57,085 nt of DNA from Rubrivivax sp. (GTDB taxonomy: Bacteria; Pseudomonadota; Gammaproteobacteria; Burkholderiales; Burkholderiaceae_C). The stretch covers positions 1 through 57,085 of the forward strand of contig JAURZK010000044.1 in assembly GCA_030653505.1 (NCBI GenBank), written 5' to 3'. The notes under the pieces are model-generated. The model saw nothing but the letters and a program-made list of their open reading frames with translations. It made no database searches and was not told the DNA's origin. Positions 49,457-56,976 of this stretch are shown here, piece after piece (within the stretch, counting starts at the first letter, position 1; each line of letters begins with the position of its first letter). The translations under genes and the position numbers were made by a program.

Positions 49457-50422
49457 TCATTCGATCTTCATTCCCGCGCGCTTGACGACTGCGGCCTGGC
49501 GCTCGATATCGGACTTCCAGAGGACCATCGCGTCATCGGGCGCAAGAGCCAATGGCTCAAGGCCTGCCCTGGTCAGCGCCTCGGCGGTCTCCGGCTGGCG
49601 CAAGACCTTCATCAACTCGGCGCTGAGGCGGGCCGTCACCTCTTTGGGCGTGCTGCTGGGCACGAACAAGCCCAGCCAAGCCGTGTATTCGACATCGGGC
49701 ACACCGGCCTCGGCCACCGTCGGCACCTCGGGTGCGAACGCGGACCGCTGCCGGCTCGTGACGGCCAGGATGCGCAGCTTGCCTGCCTTGACCTGGGGCA
49801 GTGCCGTGGCCAAGGGATCGCAGATTAGTTGCACCTGTCCCGAGAGCAGGTCGTTGAGGGCCTGTGGCGAACCCTTGTACGGCACGTAGGCGAGATCGAT
49901 GCCGGCAGCGAACTTAAGCATCTCGGTGCAGATCTGTGCCGAGCTGGTTCCCGAGCCGTAATTGAGTTGCCCGGGCCGTGACTTGGCCAGCGCCACAAGC
50001 TCCTTCAGACTGGTGGCCGGTACCGAGGGGTGGACGACGATGCCGAAGGTCGCCGCAAATACCAAGCCCAGCGGCGTGAAGTCCCGCAGCGGGTTGTAGG
50101 GCAGCTTGCTGTACAGGCTGACGTTGGCCGCCATCGTGGTGTTCGACCCCAGCACCAGCGTGTAGCCGTCGGGTGCTGCTTTGGCTGCGGCATCGACACC
50201 GATCGAGCCACCCGCGCCGGGCCGGTTCTCGACCACGATCTGCTGGCCCAGCGCACGGCCCAGCCGTTCTGCGATGACACGCGCGCCGACATCGCTGCCA
50301 CCGCCCGGCCCCTGCGGGACGATCAGCCGCAGCGGCCGGTTCGGGTAGTCCTGCGCGCGCGCAGCCAATACGGCCAGCGCGGCGACGGCCGCAATGCCTG
50401 CCTTGCAAAACCAAGGATTCAT
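49457..50422 (-). CDS. TctC/Bug-family periplasmic solute-binding receptor
   Basis: A 321-residue receptor with a signal peptide of about 23 residues (AAVAALAVLAARA before QDYPNRP), then LIVPQGPGGGSDVGAR, NRPGAGGSIG, PDGYTLVLGSNTT and NYGSGTSSAQICTEMLK. It is notably similar to the receptor at 15013 over NYGSGTSS and the following TEYTAWLGL-type block (VEYTAW), suggesting related ligands. It is divergent from the CoA-transferase gene at 50679. Confidence 0.9.
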   Translation of the reverse strand: MNPWFCKAGIAAVAALAVLAARAQDYPNRPLRLIVPQGPGGGSDVGARVIAERLGRALGQQIVVENRPGAGGSIGVDAAAKAAPDGYTLVLGSNTTMAANVSLYSKLPYNPLRDFTPLGLVFAATFGIVVHPSVPATSLKELVALAKSRPGQLNYGSGTSSAQICTEMLKFAAGIDLAYVPYKGSPQALNDLLSGQVQLICDPLATALPQVKAGKLRILAVTSRQRSAFAPEVPTVAEAGVPDVEYTAWLGLFVPSSTPKEVTARLSAELMKVLRQPETAEALTRAGLEPLALAPDDAMVLWKSDIERQAAVVKRAGMKIE

Positions 50423-50558
50423 GGGTTTTCCTCATCGGACGGATCACGGCCTGGAGCTTGCCGGCGAAGGCATCGACCGCAGCGCCGAACGAAGCCGGCG
50501 GCTCAACACCTGCGAAACTACGCGTGCTGCCCCTGTCCAGTGAGGCCGCAAGCACCGA

Positions 50559-50587
50559 TTGACTCCCAACCAAACGACTGTTAGTTT
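50559..50587 (+). promoter_or_regulatory. Promoter with ACTAAC operator in the spacer (CoA-transferase operon)
   Basis: TTGACT (50559-50564) and TAGTTT (50582-50587) are 17 bases apart, a good sigma-70 spacing for the gene starting at 50679. The spacer carries CAAACGACTGTTAGT (50571-50585), which on the minus strand is ACTAACAGTCGTTTG, a full match to the shared element. A bound protein would block RNA polymerase. The rest of the 256-base intergenic region shows nothing else I recognise. Confidence 0.65.
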
Positions 50588-50678
50588 TAGAGCGGTCAAA
50601 CGGTGCAACTGCAGCGCAGGCTGTGGCTGTCGCGCACGGCACACTTGGGCCGCGAAGTCTGGAAAGAACCATCTCCGA

Positions 50679-51881
50679 ATGAGCGGGCCGCTGCACGGCA
50701 TTCGCATCCTCGATCTCACCAGCATGGGCATGGGCCCCTATGCCACCGGCGTCATGGCCGATCTGGGCGCAGACGTGGTGAAGATCGAATCGCCGCTGGG
50801 CGACCCGGTGCGCAATGTTGGCCCGATGCGCCACACCGGGATGGGCGCCACCTTTCTGCACCTCAACCGCAACAAGCGCAGCGTGGTGCTCGACCTCAAA
50901 CACCCGCAAGGCGTGCAGGCGCTGCTCACACTGGCGCGAGGATCCGACGCGCTGGTCTACAACGTGCGGCCACCGGCGATGGCGCGGCTGGGGCTGGACT
51001 ACGCCAGCGTCGCCGCCGTCAACCCGCGCATCGTCTACTGCGGCGTCTACGGCTTCAGCCAGGCGGGCCCGTACGGCGAAAAACCGGCCTACGACGACCT
51101 GATTCAGGGCCTGACCGCCATACCGTCCCTGGAAGCCCGGCTCGGCGGGAATCCACGCTACGTGCCGCTGGCCCTGGCCGACCAGGCCGTAGGCTTCGTC
51201 GCGGCCTACGCCGTGCTTGCGGCGCTGGTGTCCCGCGCCAGCACCGGGCAGGGCCAGGCGGTCGAAGTGCCGATGTTCGAAAGCATGGCTCAGTTCGTAC
51301 TGACCTGCCACCTGTGTGGACAGACTTTCGATCCACCATTGGGGGAAGCCGGCTTCGTTCGCCATCTCGCGCCCGAGCGGCGCCCGTTCCCGACCAGCGA
51401 CGGCTTCGTTTGCCTGGTTCCCTACAGCGACGAGCAGTGGTTCCGCTTCTTCGACCTGATCGGACGCCCCGACCTGCGTGTCGACCCGCGATTCTCGAAT
51501 CTGGCCGACCGCACACGCAACATCGGCCAGCTCTACGTCATTGCCGCCGACGCGCTGGGTTCTCGAAGCACGGCCGAATGGACCGAGGCCCTGTCGAAGG
51601 CCGACATCCCGGCAATGCCCCTGCACACGCTGGACAGCCTGCTCAACGATCCCCATCTGGCGAAGACCGGGTTCTTCCAGTGGGTGGACCACCCCACTGA
51701 AGGGCGCATCCGCACGATGGAAGTACCGACCCACTGGTCGGCGACGCCGCCGCAGGTACGCCGCCAGGCGCCGACGATCGGCCAGCACAGCATCGAAGTG
51801 TTCCGCGAGGCGGGCCTGTCAGACGACGCGATCGCCGGCTTGCTGGCCGATGGTGTCATCCACACCAGGGCCCAAGATTGA
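50679..51881 (+). CDS. Family III (CaiB/BaiF) CoA-transferase
   Basis: A 400-residue CoA-transferase with IRILDLTSMGMGPYATGVMADLGADVVKIE in two blocks, LNRNKRSVVLDLKHPQG, catalytic Asp139 in AYDDLIQG, and C-terminal HPTEGRIRTMEVPTHWSATPP. It is the closest relative in the window of the enzyme at 46993. The ATG is chosen because it gives the family N-terminus MSGPLHGIRILD; a longer frame adds 40 unconserved, cysteine-rich residues. The only purine-rich site (GGAAAG) is about 12 bases away, so initiation may be weak. It starts a rightward run. Confidence 0.88.
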   Translation: MSGPLHGIRILDLTSMGMGPYATGVMADLGADVVKIESPLGDPVRNVGPMRHTGMGATFLHLNRNKRSVVLDLKHPQGVQALLTLARGSDALVYNVRPPAMARLGLDYASVAAVNPRIVYCGVYGFSQAGPYGEKPAYDDLIQGLTAIPSLEARLGGNPRYVPLALADQAVGFVAAYAVLAALVSRASTGQGQAVEVPMFESMAQFVLTCHLCGQTFDPPLGEAGFVRHLAPERRPFPTSDGFVCLVPYSDEQWFRFFDLIGRPDLRVDPRFSNLADRTRNIGQLYVIAADALGSRSTAEWTEALSKADIPAMPLHTLDSLLNDPHLAKTGFFQWVDHPTEGRIRTMEVPTHWSATPPQVRRQAPTIGQHSIEVFREAGLSDDAIAGLLADGVIHTRAQD

Positions 51882-51930
51882 CTGCGGCCATCGAATTTTC
51901 CTGACACCCTCAATTAACGCAAATGACATC

Positions 51931-52392
51931 ATGAGCACACGCGGACTCTATTTCGAGGAATTCAATGTCGGCGATGTTTTCAAACATGCCGTGACCCGGA
52001 CGACAACGGAAACCGACAATCTGCTGTTCAGCGTCCTGACCCACAACACCCAGCCCTTGCACCTGGACGAAGAATTCTGCAAAGGGACGATCCACGGTAC
52101 GCGATTGGTCAACAGCATTTTCACGCTGGGGCTGACTGTCGGCGTGGGCGTGACCGAACTGACCCTGGGAACGACCCTGGGCAACCTCGGCTTCGAAGAA
52201 ATCACCTTCCCCAACCCGGTCAAGATTGGCGACACCCTGCGCGCCGAAACCGTGATCCTCGCCAAGCGGGAATCCAAGTCCCGCACCGACAGCGGCATCG
52301 TCACTTTCGAGCATCACGGCTACAACCAGCGTGGCCAGTTGGTATGCAAGGCCAAGCGCACCGGCTTGATGATGAAGAGGCCCGCGCTGTAA
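51931..52392 (+). CDS. MaoC-family dehydratase-like protein
   Basis: A 153-residue single-hotdog MaoC protein with RTTTETDNLLFSVLTHNTQPLHLDEEF (in two family blocks) and RLVNSIFTLGL. His of PLHLD is kept and Asn takes the Asp position, as in the paralogue at 43026. It follows the CoA-transferase gene by 49 bases; a CoA-transferase and a MaoC gene also occur together in the TetR operon. It would hydrate or dehydrate a CoA thioester. No strong ribosome-binding site is visible. Confidence 0.85.
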   Translation: MSTRGLYFEEFNVGDVFKHAVTRTTTETDNLLFSVLTHNTQPLHLDEEFCKGTIHGTRLVNSIFTLGLTVGVGVTELTLGTTLGNLGFEEITFPNPVKIGDTLRAETVILAKRESKSRTDSGIVTFEHHGYNQRGQLVCKAKRTGLMMKRPAL

Positions 52393-52476
52393 ATCATCGA
52401 GTGAGCTCGAGGGAATGCTGCGGCCGCACGCGATGCTGTGCCCTCCGACCGCCAGAGGTCAGGCGACATACACCGA

Positions 52477-52505
52477 TTGACGATCAGTCAAGCGTTTGTT
52501 AGTTT
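52477..52505 (+). promoter_or_regulatory. Promoter with ACTAAC operator in the spacer (TctC-TauD-TctC run)
   Basis: TTGACG (52477-52482) and TAGTTT (52500-52505) are 17 bases apart. The spacer and -10 contain CAAGCGTTTGTTAGT (52489-52503), on the minus strand ACTAACAAACGCTTG, one base off the consensus. The -10 is 24 bases before the TctC start at 52530. The preceding bases CACCGATTGAC are identical to those at the 50559 promoter, so the two may share descent. Confidence 0.65.
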
Positions 52506-52529
52506 CCATGAGCTTTCACAAATGAGAAA

Positions 52530-53495
52530 ATGATGCTGAAGCGAACATTTTTCCTCGCATGCTTGCTGGCCTTGGCAATTGCTCCCGGCCTTGCCGGCGC
52601 GCAGACCTACCCCAGCAAACCGGTGCGCTGGATCGTGCCGTTCCAGCCCGGCGGCACCACAGACATCATTGCGCGACTGGTCGGGCAGAAGTTGTCGGAG
52701 CTGTGGGGCCAGACGGTCGTCATCGAGAACCGGCCGGGCGCGAGCGCGCTCATCGGCACGCAGGCGGGCGCAAAGGCGGCAGCCGATGGCTACACGCTGA
52801 CATTCGCCTACAACGGCAACATGACGATGAACCCGAACCTGATCCGCAAGCTGCCCTACGATCCGGTCCAGGACTTCAGTCACGTCAGCATGATCGTGAG
52901 CTCGCCCTTCGTGCTGGTGGTCAACCCGAAGGTTCCGGCGCAGTCACTGCAGGAGTTGATCGCGTTGGCGAAGGCATCGCCGGGCAAACTGAACTTCGCG
53001 GTCGGCGGCGGCGCCGGCAACCTGTCGGGCGAGTTGTTCAAGGCAATGGCCGGCGTCGACATGCTCAGCATCGCCTACAAGGGCAATGCGCCATCGCTGA
53101 ACGCCGTGCTGGCTGGCGAGGCCAGCGTCATGTTCGAGACCGTCACCGCCGCACTGCCGCACGTCAAGACGGGCAAGTTGCGCGCGCTGGGTGTCACCAC
53201 CGCCAAGCGCTCAACCTTGTTGCCCGATGTGCCGGCCATCGCCGAGGTCGTGCCGGGCTACAGCGTCAATCTCTGGTTCGGGGCCTCGGTGCCGGCCGGA
53301 ACGCCCAAGGAAATCGTCGACCAGTTGAACGCCGACATCTCTCGCGTTGCGCGCACGCCGGAACTGAAAGAGAAGTTCGCAAGCCTCGGGCTCGAGCCGC
53401 TCGGCGGCACGCCCGAGCAGATCACGGCCGCGATCAAGACCGAGATCGACACCTGGGCGCGCGTGGTGCGCGACGCCAAGATCCCTGTCGAGTAG
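52530..53495 (+). CDS. TctC/Bug-family periplasmic solute-binding receptor
   Basis: A 321-residue receptor with a signal peptide of about 24 residues (FFLACLLALAIAPGLAGA before QTYPSKP), WIVPFQPGGTTDIIAR, NRPGASALIGTQ, ADGYTLTFAYNGN and AYKGNAPSLNAVLAGE. Two ATGs occur in tandem at 52530 and 52533; either is possible. It is immediately followed by a TauD-like dioxygenase gene (6-base gap), suggesting the receptor delivers that enzyme's substrate or a relative. Confidence 0.9.
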   Translation: MMLKRTFFLACLLALAIAPGLAGAQTYPSKPVRWIVPFQPGGTTDIIARLVGQKLSELWGQTVVIENRPGASALIGTQAGAKAAADGYTLTFAYNGNMTMNPNLIRKLPYDPVQDFSHVSMIVSSPFVLVVNPKVPAQSLQELIALAKASPGKLNFAVGGGAGNLSGELFKAMAGVDMLSIAYKGNAPSLNAVLAGEASVMFETVTAALPHVKTGKLRALGVTTAKRSTLLPDVPAIAEVVPGYSVNLWFGASVPAGTPKEIVDQLNADISRVARTPELKEKFASLGLEPLGGTPEQITAAIKTEIDTWARVVRDAKIPVE

Positions 53496-53501
53496 CGCGC
53501 C

Positions 53502-54446
53502 ATGGCCTATCCACTACCGCAGAGCACGAGCATGGGACTGCAGGTTCGCCGTTTGGCCCATGGCCTGGGGGCCGAAGTCCGAGGCGTCGATCTGCTGCGC
53601 CTCGATGCAGCCGCTTGGGAGGCGATACATGCGGCCTGGATGGAGCACCTGGTGTTGGTGTTTCCGCAGCAAAGGCTCACCGGCCTGGAGTTTGCTGCCT
53701 TCAGCGCACGTTTTGGCGCGCTGGAAGTTCTGGGCAGCTATCAGGGCCTGGATGAATACACCGACCCTGCCTGCAAGGGCCTGATGACAGTCACCAATCG
53801 CAGGATCCGCGACGAACCTTCCCGCACCCGCGCTGTGGGCAGAAGCTGGCACGCTGACCGCTCTTTCGTGCCGCAGGCGCCGATCGGAACATTTCTGTAT
53901 TGCCGCGAGTTGCCGGATGTCGGCGGCGACACCATGTTCTCCAACCAGTACATGGCCTACGACAGCTTGTCGGACGGGCTCAAACGCGTGTTGACAGGGT
54001 TGTGGGCCGTGCATGACGTGCTGGGGCGACAGGACAGCCTGGTGAAGGCGCTGACGCCGCAGGAATTGGCGCGCAAGCGGGCGATGGATCCGCCCACCGC
54101 GCAGCCCGTCGTGCGCATCCACGAAGTGACGGGCAAGCCGGCGCTGTATGTCAGCGAAGCGGTGACCACCCGCTTCGTCGACATGAGTGCAGAAGAAAGC
54201 CAGCCGCTGCTCAAGTACCTGTTCCGGCACTCGGTGGACCCGACCTTTACTTACCGGCACGCTTGGCATGTCGATGATGTTGTCATGTGGGACAACCGCT
54301 GCGCCATGCATCTGGCGCTGGCGGATTTCGATCCCGTCCAATTCCGAACGATGCTGCGCACGTCGGTGGTCGGGGCCGTGACGGGCCGGGTCGTGCCGTC
54401 AATGCCCGCCGGTCCTGAAGGCCTGTCTTCGCCCGCAGCAACTTGA
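53502..54446 (+). CDS. TauD/TfdA-family Fe(II)/2-oxoglutarate-dependent dioxygenase
   Basis: A 314-residue non-haem iron dioxygenase. The metal ligands are His117 and Asp119 in SWHADRSF and the distal His270 in RCAMHLAL. A 2-oxoglutarate-binding arginine follows at 282 or 286 in FRTMLRTSV. Relatives hydroxylate substrates such as taurine or aryloxyacetates, splitting ethers or C-S bonds through unstable hemiacetals. It lies between two TctC genes, so it probably starts breakdown of an imported acid. The specific substrate cannot be read. Confidence 0.9.
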   Translation: MAYPLPQSTSMGLQVRRLAHGLGAEVRGVDLLRLDAAAWEAIHAAWMEHLVLVFPQQRLTGLEFAAFSARFGALEVLGSYQGLDEYTDPACKGLMTVTNRRIRDEPSRTRAVGRSWHADRSFVPQAPIGTFLYCRELPDVGGDTMFSNQYMAYDSLSDGLKRVLTGLWAVHDVLGRQDSLVKALTPQELARKRAMDPPTAQPVVRIHEVTGKPALYVSEAVTTRFVDMSAEESQPLLKYLFRHSVDPTFTYRHAWHVDDVVMWDNRCAMHLALADFDPVQFRTMLRTSVVGAVTGRVVPSMPAGPEGLSSPAAT

Positions 54447-54471
54447 ATCGCCACAGAAAGGGTCCTGAGCC

Positions 54472-55446
54472 ATGAATCCCATCGTCCGCTGTGCGCGACT
54501 TTTCTTCGCATGCGTTGTCTACCTGGTCGCGTCCCTGGCTCACAGCCAGACCTTCCCGGACAAACCGATCCGCATCATTTCGCCCTTTGCTGCTGGTTCG
54601 AGCACCGATGTCATCGCCCGCATCATTGGCCAGCGGATCAGCGAGAACACCGGCGTGCAGGTCGTCGTCGACGTGCGCCCCGGCGCGAACGGCGTGATCG
54701 GAACGGACGCAGCAGCCAAGTCCGCGCCCGACGGCTACACGGTCGTGCTCGCGTCCAACGGCACGCACGGCATCGCAGTCAGCATGTTCACCAAGCTGCC
54801 CTACGACCCTGTCAAGGATTTCGAGCCCATCATGCATGTGGGGCGCGTGGCGTATGTGATGCTCGTCGGCGCCAATGCGCCCCACAACTCCCTGCAGGAC
54901 TTTGTCGCGGCGTCGAAAGCCAATCCGGGCAAGTTCTCGATCGGCTATGCGGCCAGTGTGGCCCAGTTGACGGGAGAGTTGCTGAAGTCCACCACCGGCA
55001 TCCAAATGACATCGGTGCCCTACAAGTCGCCGGTCAATGCCTTCACCGATCTGGCCGGCGGACAGTTGGATGTGCACTTTGAACCCCTGCCCTCCGGCCT
55101 GCCGATGATCAAGGGCGGCCGCCTCAAAGGCCTGGCTGTGACATCGGCCAAACGCAGCGCTCTCGCGCCGGACATCCCGACGATCGCCGAGGCGGGCTAC
55201 CCCGGCTTCGAGTCCGGCGCCTGGATCGCCTTTTTCGCGCCGGCGGGTACGCCGAAGGACAGAGTCGCCAAGCTCCACGCCGAGATCGGCCGGGCCATGC
55301 AAAGCACCGAGGTGAAGGACCGCCTGGCGCAGATCGGCATGGAACCGGCCGCGAGCACGCCGGAGCAGTTGGGCGACATGGTCACCCGCGAAATCGCCAA
55401 ATGGGCAAGGCTTTACAAAGAGGCGAACCTGCCGCGCCAAAACTGA
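54472..55446 (+). CDS. TctC/Bug-family periplasmic solute-binding receptor
   Basis: A 324-residue receptor with a signal peptide of about 25 residues (CVVYLVASLAHS before QTFPDKP), IISPFAAGSSTDVIAR, VRPGANGVIGTDA, PDGYTVVLASNGTHG and VPYKSPVNAFTDLAGGQ. It follows the dioxygenase gene by 25 bases and ends the rightward run that begins at 50679. The 78 bases to the convergent cupin gene are GC-rich without a clear terminator. Confidence 0.9.
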   Translation: MNPIVRCARLFFACVVYLVASLAHSQTFPDKPIRIISPFAAGSSTDVIARIIGQRISENTGVQVVVDVRPGANGVIGTDAAAKSAPDGYTVVLASNGTHGIAVSMFTKLPYDPVKDFEPIMHVGRVAYVMLVGANAPHNSLQDFVAASKANPGKFSIGYAASVAQLTGELLKSTTGIQMTSVPYKSPVNAFTDLAGGQLDVHFEPLPSGLPMIKGGRLKGLAVTSAKRSALAPDIPTIAEAGYPGFESGAWIAFFAPAGTPKDRVAKLHAEIGRAMQSTEVKDRLAQIGMEPAASTPEQLGDMVTREIAKWARLYKEANLPRQN

Positions 55447-55524
55447 CTGGCGCGGCGACCGGAGCTGAAGCTCACGCCGCCGTCACTGCGGACGCCGCGC
55501 GGCACGCCGGCCGCCGCACAGGAC

Positions 55525-56439
55525 TCAACCGTAGCTGAATCCGGCGCTGCGCAAGTAGTAGTGAACGCCTGAGTCCTGGGCAATCAGTACGCGTGCTACG
55601 TCGGTGCCGTGGTTGTGATGTGAGTGCAGTTGACCCGGTGGCGTGACGATGGCTGCGTGGGGCAACCAATCGTGGCGCGCACCGTCGATCATGCTGTGGC
55701 ATCGCTCGCCGGCCAGCACCAGCGTCAAGGCCGCCGAATTGTGGCGGTGCGGACGCTGCTCACTGCCCGCGACGAGCGAGTTGAGTGCCAGCATCAGCGC
55801 CGGGAACGGCAAACATCGCCGGGCCATGCCGTCCTGGCTCGAGAAAATGAACGCGGCGTTGCCGTTGCTGGCGCTGCCCTTGGCCACCTCTCGGCGCTGC
55901 GCCGCCGCCAGCTCGGCACCAATGGCCGCCGCCGGGAAGTGAAGCGCCGCCTTGGCATGCCCGCGCGTGCCCAGCGCATGCACGCCCAGGAAGGCCTGCA
56001 AGGGCTCGTCGGTCACCACCCACAGCAGGCAGTCGTCAGCGCCCGCGGCGTGGTGTGTTGCGGCACCGCCGCCAAAGCAGAAGACATCGCCCTGGCGCCA
56101 TTCGATCGTGTCGCCTCGGTTGCGGCTGACGCCGGCACCAGCGATGACGTAGTACGTCTCCCCGCCGGCTGCGAATTCACTGCCCAGCGTCTCACCCCGG
56201 CGCAGCTTGGCATAGCGCGCCAACATGACCGGCGTCGTGGCCGGCCATTCGCAATCCAGCGCCGCGCGATAGTCCAGGAGCGTGAATCCCGTCGGCGACT
56301 GCGGATCGCACGCGGTACGCATCTCGTCGATGAAGGCATGGGCCGCAAAGTCAGGTTGCGCCTGCAGGTAGTAGTTTTCGCGTTCGACGAAGCGGGCCGC
56401 CTGCTGGGCGTTGCTTGTTTGCGTGATCGACTGGGTCAT
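55525..56439 (-). CDS. Bicupin protein (gentisate 1,2-dioxygenase-like)
   Basis: A 304-residue protein with two cupin barrels. The first (about residues 75-145) has GETYYVIAGAGVS but few metal-binding histidines. The second (about 215-290) keeps PHRHNSAALTLVLAGE (His231, His233) and LHSHHNHG (His272), so iron binding is probable there. This resembles gentisate or salicylate dioxygenases, which cleave aromatic rings, but the catalytic assignment is tentative. The start ATG (MTQSIT) follows GGAGG. It is leftward and divergent from the broken TctC gene, with a shared promoter region. Confidence 0.78.
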   Translation of the reverse strand: MTQSITQTSNAQQAARFVERENYYLQAQPDFAAHAFIDEMRTACDPQSPTGFTLLDYRAALDCEWPATTPVMLARYAKLRRGETLGSEFAAGGETYYVIAGAGVSRNRGDTIEWRQGDVFCFGGGAATHHAAGADDCLLWVVTDEPLQAFLGVHALGTRGHAKAALHFPAAAIGAELAAAQRREVAKGSASNGNAAFIFSSQDGMARRCLPFPALMLALNSLVAGSEQRPHRHNSAALTLVLAGERCHSMIDGARHDWLPHAAIVTPPGQLHSHHNHGTDVARVLIAQDSGVHYYLRSAGFSYG

Positions 56440-56479
56440 GAAGCCTCCGTGCATCCGAATTGGCATCTGCGTAGCAACA

Positions 56480-56518
56480 AAACTAACCGTTGTTTTGCGC
56501 GCTGTCGATCATTATGAT
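56480..56518. promoter_or_regulatory. Divergent overlapping promoters with ACTAAC operator
   Basis: On the plus strand ACTAACCGTTGTTTT (56482-56496) is one base off the shared element. For the leftward cupin gene, TCGACA (56508-56503) and TAGTTT (56485-56480) are 17 bases apart, with the operator in the spacer. For the rightward TctC gene, TTGTTT (56490-56495) and TATGAT (56513-56518) are also 17 bases apart. One bound protein could therefore control both directions. Confidence 0.62.
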
Positions 56519-56579
56519 CAAAGGCTGGGGCGCAGCGCGCTTCCTTCTTCGCGTGAGCGATCATCGGTTCGGAGATGAC

Positions 56580-56976
56580 ATGTCGAAACTGATTGCGATC
56601 GTCCTCAGCTTGCTGGTATCGGCGCACTCGGCGTTGGCCCAGACCTACCCCAGCAAACCGATCCGCTGGATCGTGCCCTTCACGGCCGGCAGCACCAGCG
56701 ACACCGTTTGCCGCACCCTGCAGCCTGAGTTGAGCCGCCTGCTTGGCCAACCTGTCGTGATCGAGAATCGCCCCGGCGCCGGCGGCTCACTCGGGACGAC
56801 CGAAGGTGCCAAGGCAGCGCCCGATGGCTACACCCTGACCTACGCCAGCAGCTCCGCCTTTGCGACCAATGTCCACCTGATGCGCCTTGCCTACCAGCCG
56901 GTGCAGGACTTTGCGCCAGTCTCCATGATCGGCGCAACGCCCTACGTGATCAGCAAGATGGTTCAGCCGTCCCAGT
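56580..56976 (+). pseudogene. TctC/Bug-family receptor gene, interrupted by an insertion sequence
   Basis: The reading frame starts with a good signal peptide (MSKLIAIVLSLLVSAHSALA, then QTYPSKPIRW) and family blocks IVPFTAGSTSDTVCR, NRPGAGGSLG, PDGYTLTYASSS and PVQDFAPVSMIGATPYVI. After about residue 127 the family similarity stops: the downstream text is an insertion-sequence end with a transposase start. About 195 C-terminal residues are missing, so the product should not fold. The promoter and the 5-prime part look intact, which suggests a recent disruption. The exact junction (about 56958-56977) cannot be fixed without the other end of the element. Confidence 0.82.

Noticed and set aside
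283..55446. A full steroid-degradation cluster, suggested by the DUF35/thiolase pair and two-module dehydrogenase
   Set aside because: No ring-opening enzymes, ketosteroid dehydrogenases or hydroxylases are present, so only a shared side-chain-type chemistry is inferred.
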